Of a DNA stretch of 64,000 nt, positions 53,257 to 62,039 are shown in pieces. A program made the translations under genes and the position numbers. The notes under the pieces are model-generated. The model was not told the origin of the DNA. It did not search any database and was given only the letters and a program-made list of their open reading frames with translations. This stretch comes from Candidatus Peribacteria bacterium. GTDB taxonomy: Bacteria; Patescibacteriota; Gracilibacteria; UBA1369; 2-02-FULL-48-14. Each line of letters opens with the position of its first letter. Positions within the stretch are counted from its first letter, which is position 1. The DNA is taken from the NCBI GenBank assembly GCA_943357175.1, contig CALRGE010000003.1, positions 1-64,000 of the forward strand. Direction: 5' to 3'.

Positions 53257-53952
53257 ATGTCAGATCAAAAGACACAGATGCGAGATATGCTCGCGAATGC
53301 AGTTCATTTTGGACACAAAAGTACAAAGTGGAACCCAAAAATGGCTCCTTACCTTTATGGAGTAAGAGATGGTGTTCATATTTTCGATCTTAACAAAACT
53401 TTTGTTGGATTGATTGAAGCTAAAAACTTCCTAAAATTAGCTTGTTCACAGGGTAAAACTGTTTTAATGGTTAGTACAAAACAACAATGTGCTGATTTGT
53501 TACAATCTCAAGCTGAAGCCTGCAAAATGCCATACGTTACAAAACGTTGGATTCCAGGTTTACTGACAAATTTCAAAACTGTTAAAGCAAGAGTTAAATA
53601 CATGCAAAAGTTAAGAGATGAAAGAGACAACGGTGGCTTTGATAAATATACAAAAAAAGAAGCTCTTGAGTTCGGAAAAGAAATTGAAAAATTGGAATAC
53701 GCCTTGAGTGGTGTGGAACACATGGAAAGAACTCCGGATATCGTTTTCGTTGTAGATGTTTGCAGAGATAAAATCGCTGTAAAAGAAGCAAGAAAAGTAG
53801 GCGCAAAAGTTGTTGCGATTGTTGACTCAAATTCTGATCCAGATGATGTAGACTACATTATTCCTGGTAACGACGATGCAATTAAAGCAATTACATACAT
53901 TGTAAACGAAGTTGCAGGAGCAATTAACGAAGGAAAACTGGCTAAAAAATAA
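53257..53952 (+). CDS. rpsB: 30S ribosomal protein S2
   Basis: 231 residues. The S2 signature MLANAVHFGHKSTKWNPKMAP is at the N-terminus, with KTVLMVSTKQQ, KRWIPGLLTNF and PDIVFVVDVCRDKIAVKEA later. One of the few genes here with an SD-like AAGGA (53250-53254), but only two bases separate it from the ATG, too close for standard pairing. The second Met at 53278 is an alternative start. Confidence 0.97.
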   Translation: MSDQKTQMRDMLANAVHFGHKSTKWNPKMAPYLYGVRDGVHIFDLNKTFVGLIEAKNFLKLACSQGKTVLMVSTKQQCADLLQSQAEACKMPYVTKRWIPGLLTNFKTVKARVKYMQKLRDERDNGGFDKYTKKEALEFGKEIEKLEYALSGVEHMERTPDIVFVVDVCRDKIAVKEARKVGAKVVAIVDSNSDPDDVDYIIPGNDDAIKAITYIVNEVAGAINEGKLAKK

Positions 53953-53955
53953 TTC

Positions 53956-54459
53956 ATGACGGATTTAAATCAAATTAGTCAGGAAGAAAAGCAGAACAGA
54001 TTTCTTGATGCCTTAAGTTATGTACCATTTCTATTCATTTTGAATACACTTCAGAATGGAAAAAATGAGGGTGCGATGTGGCATGCAAAAATGGGAGCCC
54101 TTGCAACAGCAATCTTCATGATTCCAGTATTTGTTGCAGCATTTGTATCTGTATTTTTCGGAGGAATGCTATATGGATTCTTCTTTCTATACATTGGCTT
54201 ATCAGCATACAAAGCATGGAATGCTGACAAACTAGATATTCCGGCATTGAGCAAAATAGCGTCAAAAATTCCACTAGAATTAATACTGAAAAAAACGGCT
54301 AAACCAGTAGTTGAAGTTCCAACTTCATCGCAAATTGTTACTACCGCTTCAGCGGAAGCTATAAAAGTTCCAGCTACGCCAGTAGCACCGATTGCTCCCG
54401 TAGCTCCAACAACTCCAATCACAACTACTCAACCAACTAACACTAACCAAACAACATGA
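53956..54459 (+). CDS. Membrane protein between rpsB and tsf
   Basis: 167 residues. A short polar start, then hydrophobic helices (about 20-32, 45-68 and 68-86) resembling DUF4870-type proteins (RFLDALSYVPFLFIL, then WHAKMGAL), and a Pro/Thr/Ala-rich tail (about 118-167) without charge. It lies 3 bases after rpsB and overlaps tsf by 4, so it is part of the operon. The rpsB-tsf pair is usually uninterrupted. Function unknown. Confidence 0.65.
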   Translation: MTDLNQISQEEKQNRFLDALSYVPFLFILNTLQNGKNEGAMWHAKMGALATAIFMIPVFVAAFVSVFFGGMLYGFFFLYIGLSAYKAWNADKLDIPALSKIASKIPLELILKKTAKPVVEVPTSSQIVTTASAEAIKVPATPVAPIAPVAPTTPITTTQPTNTNQTT

Positions 54460-55217
54460 CAGTTACATTAGATCAAATTAAAGCACTTAGAGAATTAACA
54501 GGAGTTTCAACAATGTCTTGTAAAAAAGCATTGGAAGAGGCTGAAGGTGATGAAAAATTAGCTATCGAAATATTAAGAAAAAAAGGTGAATCAAAGGCTG
54601 CTGAAAGAACAGACAGAGAAACAAAATTTGGAGTTGTAGTTATTGAAAATGGTGAAGGAAAAGCTGCAATTCTTTCTCTAGGATGTGAAACTGACTTCGT
54701 TGCAAAAAATGAAGATTTCATTAAATCTGCACAAGGTTTAGCTGCAAAACTTTTGAAAGAAGGTGAAAATGCAGATTTCTCAAGCGAAATTTCTGATTTA
54801 AACATCAAAATGGGTGAAAAAATCGAGATTAAAGATAAAAAAATTGTTGAGGGAAAAAATCTTGGTAAATACATTCACTCAAATAATAAAATTGCTGTAT
54901 TGGTATCAATGAATGGTGGTGATGAAGAAACATCAAAAGATATTGCAATGCATATTGCCGCAATGAACCCAAAAGTTTTATCTGCAAAAGAAATTTCTGA
55001 AGATTCAGTGACTAAAGAAAAGGAAATCTGGGCTGAACAATTAAAGAATGAAGGAAAACCAGAAAATATGATTGAGAAAATAATGATGGGAAAAGAGAAA
55101 AAATTCAGAGAAGAAAATGCATTATTAACACAACCTTTCGTTAAAGATCCTTCAAAAACAATCGAATCTCTACTGAACGGAGCCCAAATTGATGGATTCT
55201 GGAGGTTGGAAGCCTAA
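54456..55217 (+). CDS. tsf: Elongation factor Ts
   Basis: 253 residues. The N-terminal UBA-like domain [19 protein letters not shown] and the core [13 protein letters not shown] (the EF-Tu-contacting TDFV) are conserved, and the C-terminal [18 protein letters not shown] is complete. It recycles EF-Tu.GDP. It overlaps the upstream membrane protein gene by 4 bases. Confidence 0.96.
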   Translation: MTVTLDQIKALRELTGVSTMSCKKALEEAEGDEKLAIEILRKKGESKAAERTDRETKFGVVVIENGEGKAAILSLGCETDFVAKNEDFIKSAQGLAAKLLKEGENADFSSEISDLNIKMGEKIEIKDKKIVEGKNLGKYIHSNNKIAVLVSMNGGDEETSKDIAMHIAAMNPKVLSAKEISEDSVTKEKEIWAEQLKNEGKPENMIEKIMMGKEKKFREENALLTQPFVKDPSKTIESLLNGAQIDGFWRLEA

Positions 55218-55227
55218 CTTTTCACAC

Positions 55228-56427
55228 ATGTGGAGTAGCATCGACGAAGCCATTGCAGAAATAAAAAAGGGCAACATGGTTATAGTCGTTGATGACGAAG
55301 ACCGTGAAAATGAAGGTGATTTAATAATGGCAGCTGAACTTTGTAATAAAGAAGATGTTAATTTTATGATGAAAGAAGGGCGCGGCTTAATTTGTGTTCC
55401 ATTAAATGAAGAAATTGCAGAAAGATTAGATCTGAGTCCAATGACAGGTCAAAGAGCAGAAAACGGTAAATGTAATTTTACAGTTTCTGTAGATTATAAA
55501 ATTGACACAAGCACAGGTATATCCGCATCAGATAGAGCAAAAACAATTCGCGCACTTGCGGATGATAAAACAAGCAAATTAGATTTTTTCAAACCAGGAC
55601 ATATATTCCCAATCATCTCAAGAAAAGGAGGAACATTAGTAAGAGCGGGACACACGGAAGCGGCTGTTGATTTGGCGGAGTTGGCCGGTCTAAGTCCGGT
55701 TGGAGTAGTTTGCGAAATTGCAAAAGAAGATGGCGAAATGGCTAGAGTAGATTATTTATTGGAATACTCAAAAAAACATAATCTAAAAATCATCACGATC
55801 AAGGATTTAATTTGTTACAGAAGAAAAAATGAAAAATTAGTTAATCGTGAAGTTGAAACTGAAATTGAAACTGAATATGGAAAATTCACAATTATGGTTT
55901 ACAGCAATAAAATTGATGACAAAGAGCATGTAATCATGAAAATGGGAGATATAGAAAATAAAAAAGATGTTCTTGTTAGAGTCCACTCAGAATGTATGAC
56001 TGGTGATATTTTTAATTCATTGCAATGTGATTGTCATCTACAATTCGAAGCTGCAATGGAAAAAATTTCAAAAGAAGGCATAGGAGTTATGCTTTATTTA
56101 AGACAAGAAGGACGAGGAATTGGTTTAATTAATAAATTAAAAGCTTATAAGCTCCAGAAAGATGGCTACGATACAGTTGAAGCTAACACTATGCTTGGTT
56201 TCAAAGCTGATTTAAGAGAATATGGTCTAGGCGCACAAATTTTAAAAGATTTAGGATTAACTAGCATTCGACTTATGACAAATAATCCTCAAAAAATTGT
56301 GGGCTTGGAAGGACATGGCTTAAGTGTTAGTGAAAGGGTTGAAATTGAGCTAAAGCCAAACGAACACCAACATAAATACTTAAAAACAAAAAAAGATAAG
56401 ATGGGTCACATACTAAACCGTGTCTGA
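55228..56427 (+). CDS. ribBA: Bifunctional DHBP synthase / GTP cyclohydrolase II
   Basis: 399 residues from the ATG at 55228 (MWSSIDEAI); an upstream ATG at 55189 lies inside tsf. RibB domain (1-205): [29 protein letters not shown] and [14 protein letters not shown]. RibA domain (206-399): [15 protein letters not shown] and CDCHLQFEA with the three zinc cysteines, then [11 protein letters not shown]. It makes both riboflavin precursors from ribulose 5-phosphate and GTP. Ends with a TGA overlapping the ribD start. Confidence 0.95.
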   Translation: MWSSIDEAIAEIKKGNMVIVVDDEDRENEGDLIMAAELCNKEDVNFMMKEGRGLICVPLNEEIAERLDLSPMTGQRAENGKCNFTVSVDYKIDTSTGISASDRAKTIRALADDKTSKLDFFKPGHIFPIISRKGGTLVRAGHTEAAVDLAELAGLSPVGVVCEIAKEDGEMARVDYLLEYSKKHNLKIITIKDLICYRRKNEKLVNREVETEIETEYGKFTIMVYSNKIDDKEHVIMKMGDIENKKDVLVRVHSECMTGDIFNSLQCDCHLQFEAAMEKISKEGIGVMLYLRQEGRGIGLINKLKAYKLQKDGYDTVEANTMLGFKADLREYGLGAQILKDLGLTSIRLMTNNPQKIVGLEGHGLSVSERVEIELKPNEHQHKYLKTKKDKMGHILNRV

Positions 56428-57421
56428 AAAACTACTAAATCCAGTCGGGCACATGAGAAGAGCTTTAAGGCTTGCTGAAAAGGGCATGTGCCATGTTTTA
56501 CCGAATCCAATGGTTGGAGCAATCATTGTAAAAAATGGTGAAAGAATTTCCGAAGGATTTCATGAAAAATTTGGAGGAGATCATGCAGAAATTGTAGCTT
56601 TGAAAAACTGTAAAGAATCTATTGAAGGTGCAACTTTATATGTGACATTAGAGCCTTGCTGTCATCAAGGAAAAACCCCTCCATGTACCGAAGCAATCAT
56701 CAAGGCGGGAATTAAAAAAGTTGTAATTGCATCATTAGATCCATCAGATAAAGTAAATGGTAAGGGAATGGAGAAATTAAAAGAAGCTGGTATTGAAATT
56801 GAACTGGGACTTTTAAAAGAAGTTGCAGAAGAATTAAATGAACAGTTTTATACATTTCATAAGAAAAAACGGCCATTTATTTCATTGAAAGCTGCACTTT
56901 CTATTGATGGAAAAATTTCAGTATCAAAAAATGAAAGAATATTTTTAACAGGAGAAAGAGCAAAAAAAATGACAGAAATATTAAGGAGCAGACATCAAGG
57001 AATTTTAGTTGGAAGTGGAACTATAATCACTGATAATCCAAATCTGGGACTTACAATGGTGGAAGGAAAAGAGCCATTAAGAATTATTTTAGGAAAAGAA
57101 TCTAAAATCAAAAACGATTCAAAAATTTTCAGAGATGAGAATTTTTTAATAATAGAAAACTCAAATTTAAAAGAGCTGATGAATCACTGTTATGAAATGG
57201 GAATTTTATCAATTTTAGTTGAAGGTGGGCATGAAATATTTTCTTCTTTTATTAAAGAAAATTTTGTTGATAGATATTACTTCTATCTTGCTCCTCAAAT
57301 TTTAGGTCAAGAGGCACTGGATTTTACAAATATTGAAAGTCCGGTTTCACTAAAGTTTGAATCTGTGCAAAAATTAGGAGCGGATATTTTCATCAGCGCC
57401 GTAAAAAATGAGCATAATTGA
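56420..57421 (+). CDS. ribD: Bifunctional riboflavin deaminase/reductase
   Basis: 333 residues, GTG start overlapping the ribBA stop by 8 bases. Deaminase domain: [19 protein letters not shown] and [19 protein letters not shown] (zinc site). Reductase domain (about 147-333): [29 protein letters not shown] and [13 protein letters not shown]. It converts the RibA product toward the pyrimidine used by RibH (16818-17213). Confidence 0.96.
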   Translation: MSEKLLNPVGHMRRALRLAEKGMCHVLPNPMVGAIIVKNGERISEGFHEKFGGDHAEIVALKNCKESIEGATLYVTLEPCCHQGKTPPCTEAIIKAGIKKVVIASLDPSDKVNGKGMEKLKEAGIEIELGLLKEVAEELNEQFYTFHKKKRPFISLKAALSIDGKISVSKNERIFLTGERAKKMTEILRSRHQGILVGSGTIITDNPNLGLTMVEGKEPLRIILGKESKIKNDSKIFRDENFLIIENSNLKELMNHCYEMGILSILVEGGHEIFSSFIKENFVDRYYFYLAPQILGQEALDFTNIESPVSLKFESVQKLGADIFISAVKNEHN

Positions 57422-58145
57422 CTTTCTGATTTATATTCTCAGAAGAATTTTTCTTCCAAATTCCATAAAAACATTGGAGCTACAGATGTTTTTTTTGCTT
57501 AATCGAGATAGAAGAAGAAATCATTTGAGATCACTTTTTTTTCAGGATGATTTAAGTTATGTAGCAAGAAAACACAGCAAAGATATGGCAAAAAAAGATT
57601 ATTTTGAGCATGAAAATAAATTAGGTTATAACCATGCAGATAGGTATAAAATTGAAAGAATAACAGAAGTAACTTCAGGAGAAAATTTAGCAAAAATTGG
57701 TGGCTACCCCTTGCCTGTTCATCGAGCAGAAATCGGATTAATGAATAGCCCAGGCCACAGAGCAAATATATTAAATGAAAGTTACAATTGTGTTGGTATT
57801 GGTATTCATAAATCAGAGAAAAAAGTTTATTATTTCACACAAAATTTTGCTTATAGACCATTGATTTTTCTCGGTAAAATTCCTGAAAAAATTAAAGTAA
57901 ACAAAGGAATCAATCTAATTTTTAAACCTGCAGAAAGAGTATATACGGGTATCTACAGAATAAAATCTGGGAAAAATATTATAAGAGAAAAAAGTTTCAA
58001 TGTACTTGAAGGAAAAAACATTTTAAAAATTCCTTTTTCAGAAACAGGTTTTTACTCAATTGAAATATTCACAAATATAAAAGGCCACAAAGGTTTTAAT
58101 CTATCAAATTCTTTTCAACTGCGTGTAGGTTCGGGATGGTTTTAA
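57408..58145 (+). CDS. CAP-domain (SCP/PR-1-like) secreted-type protein
   Basis: 245 residues, ATG overlapping ribD by 14 bases. An uncleaved hydrophobic start (about 3-17). The CAP core is FLLNRDRRRNHLRSL (helix), VARKHSKDMAKKDYFEH (His/Glu site), SGENLAKIGG and MNSPGHRANILNESYNCVGIGI, then YYFTQNFA. The extra C-terminal 75 residues form beta strands. CAP proteins bind sterols, lipids or metals or degrade polymers; role here unknown. The 3' end overlaps murJ by 50 bases, an unusually long convergent overlap. Confidence 0.85.
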   Translation: MSIIDFLIYILRRIFLPNSIKTLELQMFFLLNRDRRRNHLRSLFFQDDLSYVARKHSKDMAKKDYFEHENKLGYNHADRYKIERITEVTSGENLAKIGGYPLPVHRAEIGLMNSPGHRANILNESYNCVGIGIHKSEKKVYYFTQNFAYRPLIFLGKIPEKIKVNKGINLIFKPAERVYTGIYRIKSGKNIIREKSFNVLEGKNILKIPFSETGFYSIEIFTNIKGHKGFNLSNSFQLRVGSGWF

Positions 58146-59619
58146 GAAAATATGAAATCGCAAAATATACTGCAAAACCTATAATTCCAGGTAGAAACAA
58201 ATTATATAAAATTGAATCTGTAGAGAAAATTTGAATTGTAAGAACTGAAGCTGTCATTATAAAAGTTGAAATTAGAATTTTCAAAATTCTTGTGAAATCA
58301 AAAAATTGAGAGAAACTTGTTCCCATTTTTTTTGAAAGAGAAAAGATCAAAATTAATGCATTAATTGAATTACTTATAATCGCAGAAATTGCTAATGCCC
58401 AAACAGGCACAGAATATAATTGTGTAAGAATTAATCCAATAATCATATTCGCTAAAACGGCAATAAAAGCGCTAAGAACTGGTATTTTGGTATTCTCTAA
58501 TGCATAAAATGCCCTAGCAAAAAGTGGAATGATGCTTTGAGGTAAAGTTGCCCAAATAAAAATTCCTAAAGTTAATGCAGTCAAATTTGCAGAATCTTGA
58601 CTAAATGCACCACCCTTTAAAATAAAATCAACAAGTGGAACTCTAAGCAAATAGACACCCAAAATTGCAGGAATTACCCAAAAAAGAATAAGTGTATTTG
58701 ATTTTTTTATAGTTTCAATAAATTTAGCATTATCACCTGCCTGTTCTGATAATGTAGAAAAAATGGCCATGCTGAGTGAAACCGCAACAACCGCATAAGG
58801 CAGACTTTGTAAATTAATCGTAAAATTTAGAATTGATAAACTTCCAACACCAATCAGAGTTGCAATAGTTGTATCTATTAATATACCAAATTGACCAACT
58901 GATAGACCGAAAATTCTTGGTATACTTAATTTTATAAAATTCCAATATTCTTTACTTTTAGAACGAAAAATAAACTTATATTGAAAATTTAAATTAAATA
59001 TAAATGGAATTTGAATTAAAAAATGTAATGCAGAACCAAGAACGACGCCATAAGAAATTGCTTTCAAGCCATAAGTTCCTGAAAAAACATAAGCTGAAAT
59101 AATAATTGCTAGATTATAAAAAATTGGAGCAAGTGATATTCCAAAAAAAACTTTTTTTGCATTTTGTATACCCTGTAAAACACTGCTTAAACCTAAGAAA
59201 ATTGGTGAAAACAACATGATGCGAGTTAGTTCTATTGAGACTATAAGATCAGCAGGATTTAAACCTGGCGCTAAAAATGGAAGGATATAGGGAGTAAATA
59301 TAAAAAATAATCCGCTAATTATGAGTAGCAATAAAAAAATAGAATTAAAAATCTCACTGGCAAAATCATCAGCATCAGTTTTATTTTTCTGAAGCAATTT
59401 TGCATAGATTGGTACAAATGCAGCAGACATTGCACCAAAAACCAACAAATTATAAATCAAATCAGGTATTCTAAATGCCAAAAAATACGCATCTAATGTA
59501 TTTCCATATACATTAGCAAAAACGTGATCTCTAAGAACACCAAGCAATCTACTTAAAATAGAAGAAAATCCAAGTAAAATTGCTCCGAAACCTACGACAG
59601 AAAGATATTTTTTCTTCAT
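58096..59619 (-). CDS. murJ: Lipid II flippase MurJ
   Basis: 507 residues with about 14 membrane helices. MurJ/MVIN traits: SSILSRLLGVLRDHVFANVYG (conserved loop with Arg pair), LDAYFLAFRIPDLIYNLL, AMSAAFVPIYAKLL and LGIFIWATLPQSIIPLFARAFYAL. It moves the lipid-linked peptidoglycan precursor across the membrane, so a murein wall is likely. Confidence 0.92.
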   Translation of the reverse strand: MKKKYLSVVGFGAILLGFSSILSRLLGVLRDHVFANVYGNTLDAYFLAFRIPDLIYNLLVFGAMSAAFVPIYAKLLQKNKTDADDFASEIFNSIFLLLLIISGLFFIFTPYILPFLAPGLNPADLIVSIELTRIMLFSPIFLGLSSVLQGIQNAKKVFFGISLAPIFYNLAIIISAYVFSGTYGLKAISYGVVLGSALHFLIQIPFIFNLNFQYKFIFRSKSKEYWNFIKLSIPRIFGLSVGQFGILIDTTIATLIGVGSLSILNFTINLQSLPYAVVAVSLSMAIFSTLSEQAGDNAKFIETIKKSNTLILFWVIPAILGVYLLRVPLVDFILKGGAFSQDSANLTALTLGIFIWATLPQSIIPLFARAFYALENTKIPVLSAFIAVLANMIIGLILTQLYSVPVWALAISAIISNSINALILIFSLSKKMGTSFSQFFDFTRILKILISTFIMTASVLTIQIFSTDSILYNLFLPGIIGFAVYFAISYFLKTIPNLHAVEKNLID

Positions 59620-59645
59620 TTATACTAAATAATATTTTCAGGTTA

Positions 59646-59681
59646 GATAGCCTTGAAGCTATCAGCTAAATATGTTATAAT
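59646..59681 (+). promoter_or_regulatory. Promoter with overlapping inverted repeat before the translocase-like gene
   Basis: TTGAAG (59653-59658), a 17-base spacer and TATAAT (59676-59681), 21 bases before the GTG at 59703. The inverted repeat GATAGC (59646-59651), spacer CTTGAA, GCTATC (59658-59663) encloses the -35. A repressor bound there would block transcription. Confidence 0.6.
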
Positions 59682-59702
59682 TATGAGATATAAAAATTAA
59701 TT

Positions 59703-62039
59703 GTGCAGAAACTAAACAAACTATTAAACATTACAAGTTCGGAATGGCCGAGAATAATTGTATCATGGACTGTAAATTTTCTACTTAGATTCGGTTTCAT
59801 TTTGGGTTGGACGATTATTGTAGCTGGATTCCTAAATAGAGTTGGAATTCAATTTTTGCCTGTTCTATTTTTAGGAAACGCTCTTTTAGCAATGATTGGT
59901 ACAATTATTTATAGAAATTTTATACATAAAATCAGAAAAGAGGTACTGATTTCATTTAGTGTCCTAATCGCTGCAGCACTAATTATCACTTCATTATTTT
60001 TTAGCAGAGATCATAGTTTAATATATCTAACAATTCTATTAATCACCGGATCTGTTATTTTATCTCAAGTATATATTATTGCATCCTTATTTTTTGAAGA
60101 ATTATTCACACCGCTAGAGAGTCAAAGAACATTCCCATTGATAGAGTCATCAGAAATATTCGGAACGATGGCAGGTGGTCTTGTATTAAGCATATATGCA
60201 ACAACAATGGCACCATATAAATTTATAGCTATGTGGGCAATTTCATTGATTCTAATTTTACCTGTTGTGCTCTTATTCAACAGTAAAACGATGGAAATAC
60301 CTAAACTTGAAAATGAAGAAGAAATATTAAAAAAAATAAAGAAAAAGAGCCTTGCCGAAAGTTTCATTCAAATAAAAAAAGTAAGTTTTTTGAAGGCACT
60401 AATGTGGATTGTATTTTTGAATTGGGCAATAATGAATATTGTTGAATTTCAATATACAAAGGCAATTGAACTAGATGTGCTTGCAATGGGTAGTGATTTC
60501 GAAACAAATTTAGTGCAAAAACTAGGAACCTTACATGTAATTTTCAGTGCCGGTACTCTATTTATTCAGTTAGTTTTGGCAAGTAGAATAATCAGCTCAT
60601 TGGGCATTGTTTCAAGTATGTTATTACATCCAATCGTAATCTTTCTAAATGGAATTATTATTTCACTCAGATATGGATTTTCAACAGCTGCAATTACAAA
60701 AGGTACATTTGAAATAACAAACTTAATTTTCTCAAATGCTTACAATTCATCTTATTACGCAGTACCACATAATATTAGAGAAGAAAGTAAAGAATTAATT
60801 CAAGGAATAATAAAGCCTATCGGCGCATTAGTTGCTACATTTTTCATTCTATTGATATCAAATATTTTTGATAGTCAGATGGCAACATTCATATTAAATA
60901 TGATTTTGATATTTTTAAGTATCACAATGGCAGTATTAATTTCAGATTTAAAAAAGAAATACACAGATATGTCAGAAGAAAATCTCGCCAATAATCATGA
61001 TGTAAACACAAGATTAAATGCAATTGAAATTTTGGGTCAAAATGGGCATGGAAAACTACCGATTACATTGGAGAAAATTTTAAAAAGAAAAACAGAAGCT
61101 GCCATTTTGAAAGAAAAAACACTTTACACAATTGGAAAAAGACAAGAAACAGAAAGTTTAAGTGTAGTACTAGATATGCTAGATGAGCCAGAAGACGAAA
61201 TTCGTATAGCTGCAATTTCTACAATAATGGAGTTTCACAGTTTGGAAAAAAAGATTTTTGAGCAATCTCTAACAAGATACTTTACAATCCAAAAATTAAA
61301 ATCAGCAATTGAAAAAGAAGAAAATGATTTCGTTAGAGAACTTTTAGTAAAGTCTCTATACGGTATTAGTCCAGACGAGTTAACATCCTTTCTAATTCAA
61401 TCTGTTGAAACGAATAAAAAGCATCAATCTGAATTTATAAAATTATTATCACTCTTTAAAGATGCAAACTTAATTCCATATCTTGAACCATACTTAACAG
61501 ACAAAGATATAAAATTAAGAAGCTCAGCCATAATTGCACTTTGGCAATTTAAAAAATTAAGACCGAAACTGAATCACATTTTAATCCAGATTTTAAATAG
61601 TCAAAAAACTGAAAGCGTTATATCTGGCATTGAAGCAGCAGGAATTACAAAAAATATAAGAGTCAAACAATTAATTTATAAAAATTTAAAAAGTGAAAAC
61701 ATACTAATTTTTGAAGCAACTATAATTGCCTTAGCAAGATTAGAACATGAATCAATTATTCCAGAAATAATTAAGCGTATAACAAACAAAAATCATGATT
61801 GGCATCTTAATAAAAGATACATATTTGAATCATTATCCAAAAAATTTAGTGAAAATTTAAAAAGCTCCATCAACCTATATGTGATTGAAAAAATTAATAA
61901 CATTTTATATAAAAATAAAAATGAAAGCATCGAAGTAATGGAAAAAGAAACCTTAACTGAATTGCTAAGTTTATACAGAGAAATAGATGCATATCATGAA
62001 TGCAATAAAATAGAAGAAGTACTAAAAAAAATTAAATAA
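59703..62039 (+). CDS. ATP/ADP-translocase-like transporter fused to HEAT-like repeats
   Basis: 778 residues, GTG start. About 11 membrane helices fill residues 15-425, arranged like the plastid/rickettsial nucleotide transporter (Tlc/Npt) and MFS families: PRIIVSWTVNFLLRFGFILGW, RTFPLIESSEIFGTMAGG and ESKELIQGIIKPIGALVATFF. Residues 440-778 form a soluble array of helical pairs resembling HEAT repeats (VNTRLNAIEILGQNG, LRSSAIIALWQFKK, ILIFEATIIALARLEHES). Such fusions exist in other bacteria, where the substrate is unproven. It could import nucleotides in a cell with partial nucleotide synthesis. Confidence 0.75.
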   Translation: MQKLNKLLNITSSEWPRIIVSWTVNFLLRFGFILGWTIIVAGFLNRVGIQFLPVLFLGNALLAMIGTIIYRNFIHKIRKEVLISFSVLIAAALIITSLFFSRDHSLIYLTILLITGSVILSQVYIIASLFFEELFTPLESQRTFPLIESSEIFGTMAGGLVLSIYATTMAPYKFIAMWAISLILILPVVLLFNSKTMEIPKLENEEEILKKIKKKSLAESFIQIKKVSFLKALMWIVFLNWAIMNIVEFQYTKAIELDVLAMGSDFETNLVQKLGTLHVIFSAGTLFIQLVLASRIISSLGIVSSMLLHPIVIFLNGIIISLRYGFSTAAITKGTFEITNLIFSNAYNSSYYAVPHNIREESKELIQGIIKPIGALVATFFILLISNIFDSQMATFILNMILIFLSITMAVLISDLKKKYTDMSEENLANNHDVNTRLNAIEILGQNGHGKLPITLEKILKRKTEAAILKEKTLYTIGKRQETESLSVVLDMLDEPEDEIRIAAISTIMEFHSLEKKIFEQSLTRYFTIQKLKSAIEKEENDFVRELLVKSLYGISPDELTSFLIQSVETNKKHQSEFIKLLSLFKDANLIPYLEPYLTDKDIKLRSSAIIALWQFKKLRPKLNHILIQILNSQKTESVISGIEAAGITKNIRVKQLIYKNLKSENILIFEATIIALARLEHESIIPEIIKRITNKNHDWHLNKRYIFESLSKKFSENLKSSINLYVIEKINNILYKNKNESIEVMEKETLTELLSLYREIDAYHECNKIEEVLKKIK

